NCBI GenBank assembly: GCA_900770265.1
Contig: CAAGJR010000243.1
Span: forward strand, 1 to 7,154
From: an uncultured Acidaminococcus sp.
Lineage (GTDB): Bacteria; Bacillota; Negativicutes; Acidaminococcales; Acidaminococcaceae
Direction of reading: 5' to 3'
DNA length: 7,154 bases
The position numbers and the translations under genes were made by a program. The notes under the pieces are model-generated. The model saw only the letters and a program-made list of their open reading frames with translations. It searched no databases and was not told the origin of the DNA. Position 1 is the stretch's first letter, and each line of letters begins with the position of its first letter. Shown here piece after piece: positions 5,454 to 7,154 of the stretch.

Positions 5454-5467
5454 CGAACAATCGTTCG
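5454..5467. promoter_or_regulatory. LexA (SOS) box, perfect palindrome
   Basis: CGAACAATCGTTCG matches all ten fixed positions of the Bacillus-type LexA box. It lies directly downstream of the predicted -10 and 16 bases before the start codon, ahead of the ribosome binding site. This is a classic operator position for repression until RecA-stimulated LexA cleavage. Confidence 0.85.
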
Positions 5468-5483
5468 AATGGAGGGAAGGGTC

Positions 5484-5780
5484 ATGAAGAAATTAGTACT
5501 GGTGCTGCTGGCTGCATTGATGGGGATTTCCAGTTACGGGGTGCTGCAGATGGAAGCGGCTCCCACCAGTTATCATACAGAAAAAGTGGTGGTGAACCGG
5601 GGCGACAGCCTGTGGGGCATCGCCACCCGGTATACCCATCCCGGCGAAGACGTGCGGGAGGTCATCGACCGCATCGCCAAAGCGAACCGGCTGGATCTGA
5701 AACGGGCCATCCAGCCCGGCCAGAAGCTGGTGGTGCCGGTGAAGATCAAGCAGGGCGAAGCAGTGGCGTTAAAGAAATAA
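5484..5780 (+). CDS. Exported LysM protein, probable YneA-like SOS division suppressor
   Basis: A 98-residue protein with a positively charged start and hydrophobic segment (about 3-22, KKLVLVLLAALMGISSYGV) that acts as membrane anchor or signal peptide. A possible cleavage site follows MEA (23-25). A single LysM peptidoglycan-binding domain covers about 35-86, with GDSLWGIATRY at 40-50 and IQPGQKLVVP at 76-85. This size and plan (one N-terminal membrane segment plus one C-terminal LysM) is that of YneA of Bacillus subtilis, the LexA-controlled protein that delays septation during DNA damage. Two LexA boxes upstream make the assignment much stronger than LysM alone would. The start at 5484 is preferred because GGAGGGAAGG (5471-5480) precedes it; the in-frame ATG at 5469 overlaps that site. 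No lexA gene is adjacent in the window, unlike in Bacillus. It could instead be a generic LysM cell-wall protein. Confidence 0.85.
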   Translation: MKKLVLVLLAALMGISSYGVLQMEAAPTSYHTEKVVVNRGDSLWGIATRYTHPGEDVREVIDRIAKANRLDLKRAIQPGQKLVVPVKIKQGEAVALKK

Positions 5781-5799
5781 GTCGCAAACAAAAATTTGT

Positions 5800-5846
5800 C
5801 CTCCCCTGAAAGGGGAGGGGGACCAGCCGAATGGCTGGTGGAGGGG
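5800..5846 (+). repeat. Double-hairpin repeat, copy 2
   Basis: CTCCCCT/AGGGGAG hairpin (5801-5817), then GGGGG and the second hairpin ACCAGCC/GGCTGGT (5822-5839), then GGAGGGG. The second stem is identical to that of the inverted copy at 5125-5172, while the first stem differs but still pairs. It starts 20 bases after the LysM stop codon and may serve as that gene's transcript end. Confidence 0.7.
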
Positions 5847-5865
5847 TTGCGCACCCGATGTGAGA

Positions 5866-5923
5866 CCCCCTACCCGTTCCACGGGACTAGGAAGCTTCTA
5901 TTCGTCGCTTCCGTCGCAGGGGG
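5866..5923. other. Branched secondary-structure element
   Basis: An outer stem CCCCCT/AGGGGG (5866-5871 with 5918-5923) encloses two hairpins: CCCGT/ACGGG (5873-5885) and GGAAGC/GCTTCC (5890-5912). Together they would form a three-way junction. It lies directly after the double-hairpin repeat and may be part of the same longer element. It is not a tRNA. GGGCC/GGCCC at 5944-5957 is a further small hairpin. Confidence 0.4.
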
Positions 5924-5966
5924 ACACTGTTTTAGTTGAGACAGGGCCGGCAGGCCCGTTGCGCGG

Positions 5967-5991
5967 GGGTATCACACATTGTGTGGTACCC
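5967..5991. promoter_or_regulatory. 25-bp near-perfect palindrome upstream of the last gene
   Basis: The arms GGGTATCACACA (5967-5978) and TGTGTGGTACCC (5980-5991) are inverted repeats with one mismatch around a single central base. With so short a centre it is more likely a protein-binding site than an RNA hairpin. It covers the -35 of the promoter proposed at 5979-6007, so it fits an operator. Confidence 0.5.
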
Positions 5992-6007
5992 TCATTTGTT
6001 GTACAAT
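5979..6007 (+). promoter_or_regulatory. Candidate promoter of the gene at 6044
   Basis: TTGTGT (5979-5984, 3 of 6) and TACAAT (6002-6007, 5 of 6) are 17 bases apart. The start would fall near 6014, giving a leader of about 30 bases. The weak -35 lies in the palindrome at 5967-5991, which could mean either activation or repression. Confidence 0.4.
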
Positions 6008-6043
6008 GGAAAAAGTGACGAAAGGAAGGGAGCGTTGGGGTGC

Positions 6044-7154
6044 ATGGGTGATGGAAAACCGGCGGGGAACGGGGCCTGCCGGGGAGAAAAGACGGGGAAA
6101 TACTACATCGGGGTGCTGCGGAATCTGACCCAGGGCCTGGTGCCCGACGCCATGTGGCTGACCCGGGCCCGGGAATGGATCGTCCGGGCTTCGGAGGACT
6201 GGCTGAGCTACAGCATGGCCGCCCTGGTGTTCTGGTTCTGCGACAAACCGGAGGAGGCCCGGCGGGCTATGGCCCGGGCTCTTTCCCTGAACCGGGAGAA
6301 GACGGCGCTGTTCTTCCTGCTGGCCGGAGCCTGGCAGCAGCGGCCCGCCATGATGCGCCAGTGGCTGGAGGCCTATCTGCGTCCGCTGGCGGCCACCCGG
6401 GTGCCCGGGGATTTCCTCTATGCCCTGGAAGCGGGGCTGCGGGGCTGCCTGCCGCCGGACGTACTGGACCTGTTGAACCGGACCACGGAAGGCTGGAAAG
6501 AGACCCTGGCCCGGGACGAAACGGTGGAGACCCGGCAGCGGGACGCCTGGCGGCAGCAGTTCCAGCAGTTCCGGGACGGGGTGCAGCTGCCGGACATCGA
6601 CCACTATCAGTATCTGGACGGGGTGAACGGCACCACGGCTGCCGCTCTGCTTCAGGGGGCGCTGCTCTCCCGGCCGGTGGAAGCGTTCGTGAAACGGCAC
6701 AGCGGCGGAGAACCCCTGGCGGAAGCTCCCGGAATCGCCGGGGAAAAGGTACTGGAGTGGTTCCTGTGGGACGAATGCCTGGGCCTTGGGGAAGCCACCT
6801 GGCAGGGTACGTACAGCGATTTCCTCACGTTCTGGCTGATGGCGGTGGAACAGGACCCCAGCTGGAAACTGAGCCTCCGGGTGCAGCGGTACCTTGTGGC
6901 CAGCAGCCGGCAGTGGCTGCTCCAGGCCTTCGAACAGGTGCAGGGAGAAACGGCCCGGCAGGTACCGGAGGCCATCCCGTTCCAGTTCAACTATTCCTTC
7001 CAGCGGCAGAACCACAGCTTCACCTGTTCCATCGCCGACGGGCTGGAGGAGGAAAACCTGGTGGGGCAGGCCCGGGCCGATATGGACGGATTCCTTGCCC
7101 CGTTCCAGAAAAAGGTGGACTGGCACCGGAGTGCCCTTCACCTGCTGGTCCCCC
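6044..7154 (+). CDS. Large unrecognised protein, 3' end outside window
   Basis: An open frame of 370 codons that continues past the window edge with no stop. The ATG at 6044 follows GGAAGGGAG (6024-6032) by 11 bases. An earlier in-frame TTG at 6035 would sit too close to that site, and the ATG at 6006 is in another frame and soon stops. I do not recognise the family. The protein looks cytosolic and mainly helical, with no signal peptide or clear membrane segment. It is rich in Trp, Gln, Arg and Leu. Residues about 50-112 (SYSMAALVFWFCDKPEEARRA, then LNREKTALFFLLAGAW) resemble tetratricopeptide-like helix pairs. About 255-300 is another amphipathic helical stretch, and 308-330 (IPFQFNYSFQRQNHSF) looks like beta structure. 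GC content is high, as in the kinase. A long minus-strand frame over 5972-7141 is a shadow of this gene. Confidence 0.8.
   Translation, partial: MGDGKPAGNGACRGEKTGKYYIGVLRNLTQGLVPDAMWLTRAREWIVRASEDWLSYSMAALVFWFCDKPEEARRAMARALSLNREKTALFFLLAGAWQQRPAMMRQWLEAYLRPLAATRVPGDFLYALEAGLRGCLPPDVLDLLNRTTEGWKETLARDETVETRQRDAWRQQFQQFRDGVQLPDIDHYQYLDGVNGTTAAALLQGALLSRPVEAFVKRHSGGEPLAEAPGIAGEKVLEWFLWDECLGLGEATWQGTYSDFLTFWLMAVEQDPSWKLSLRVQRYLVASSRQWLLQAFEQVQGETARQVPEAIPFQFNYSFQRQNHSFTCSIADGLEEENLVGQARADMDGFLAPFQKKVDWHRSALHLLVP

Noticed and set aside
5866..5923. Possible tRNA, because of the branched fold
   Set aside because: There is no 7-bp acceptor stem, no T-loop GTTCRA consensus and no anticodon arm of the right size.
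5972..7141. 389-codon minus-strand open frame
   Set aside because: Its translation is Pro, Gly and His rich without recognisable motifs. The plus frame from 6044 has a ribosome binding site, a promoter candidate and protein-like composition.

Overview
The window looks like chromosome from a Bacillota bacterium. I suspect a Negativicutes member such as an Acidaminococcus relative, but that genus guess comes only from overall impression. The support for Bacillota is the GC-rich codon use, strong AGGAGG-type ribosome binding sites, Bacillus-type LexA boxes, a LuxS of about 159 residues and many short hairpin-forming intergenic repeats. Coding density is moderate, because several intergenic stretches are long and full of repeats.

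Layout. 1-215 holds a terminator for a gene left of the window, an extended -10 promoter, a leader hairpin and a heptanucleotide tandem array. luxS follows (216-695, +) and ends in a strong terminator. An AT-rich, operator-bearing promoter then leads into a stand-alone AAA/DUF4143 ATPase (890-2095, +) whose base composition differs visibly from its neighbours. 2096-2611 has no convincing gene and is a cluster of repeats and terminators. On the minus strand, a response regulator (4359-5036) and a PhoR-like sensor kinase (2612-4348) form a tightly spaced two-component operon reading leftwards from about 5330. Divergent from it, a 98-residue exported LysM protein (5484-5780, +) is preceded by two LexA (SOS) boxes, one a perfect palindrome over the expected transcription start. 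After a structured repeat region, a large unrecognised helical protein starts at 6044 (+) and runs off the end. Its promoter region carries a 25-bp near-perfect palindrome.

How the parts fit. luxS serves the activated methyl cycle and AI-2 production. The two-component pair is a membrane sensor with a DNA-binding regulator of the PhoB/PhoR type; a candidate Pho-box-like site overlaps its putative promoter. The LysM gene is best read as a YneA-like division suppressor switched on by DNA damage. The most interesting points are this SOS-controlled LysM gene, a recurring module of a hairpin plus (AGAGACY)n heptads present four times (once in the luxS leader), and two further dispersed repeat families. 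I see no CRISPR array, tRNA, rRNA or transposase.
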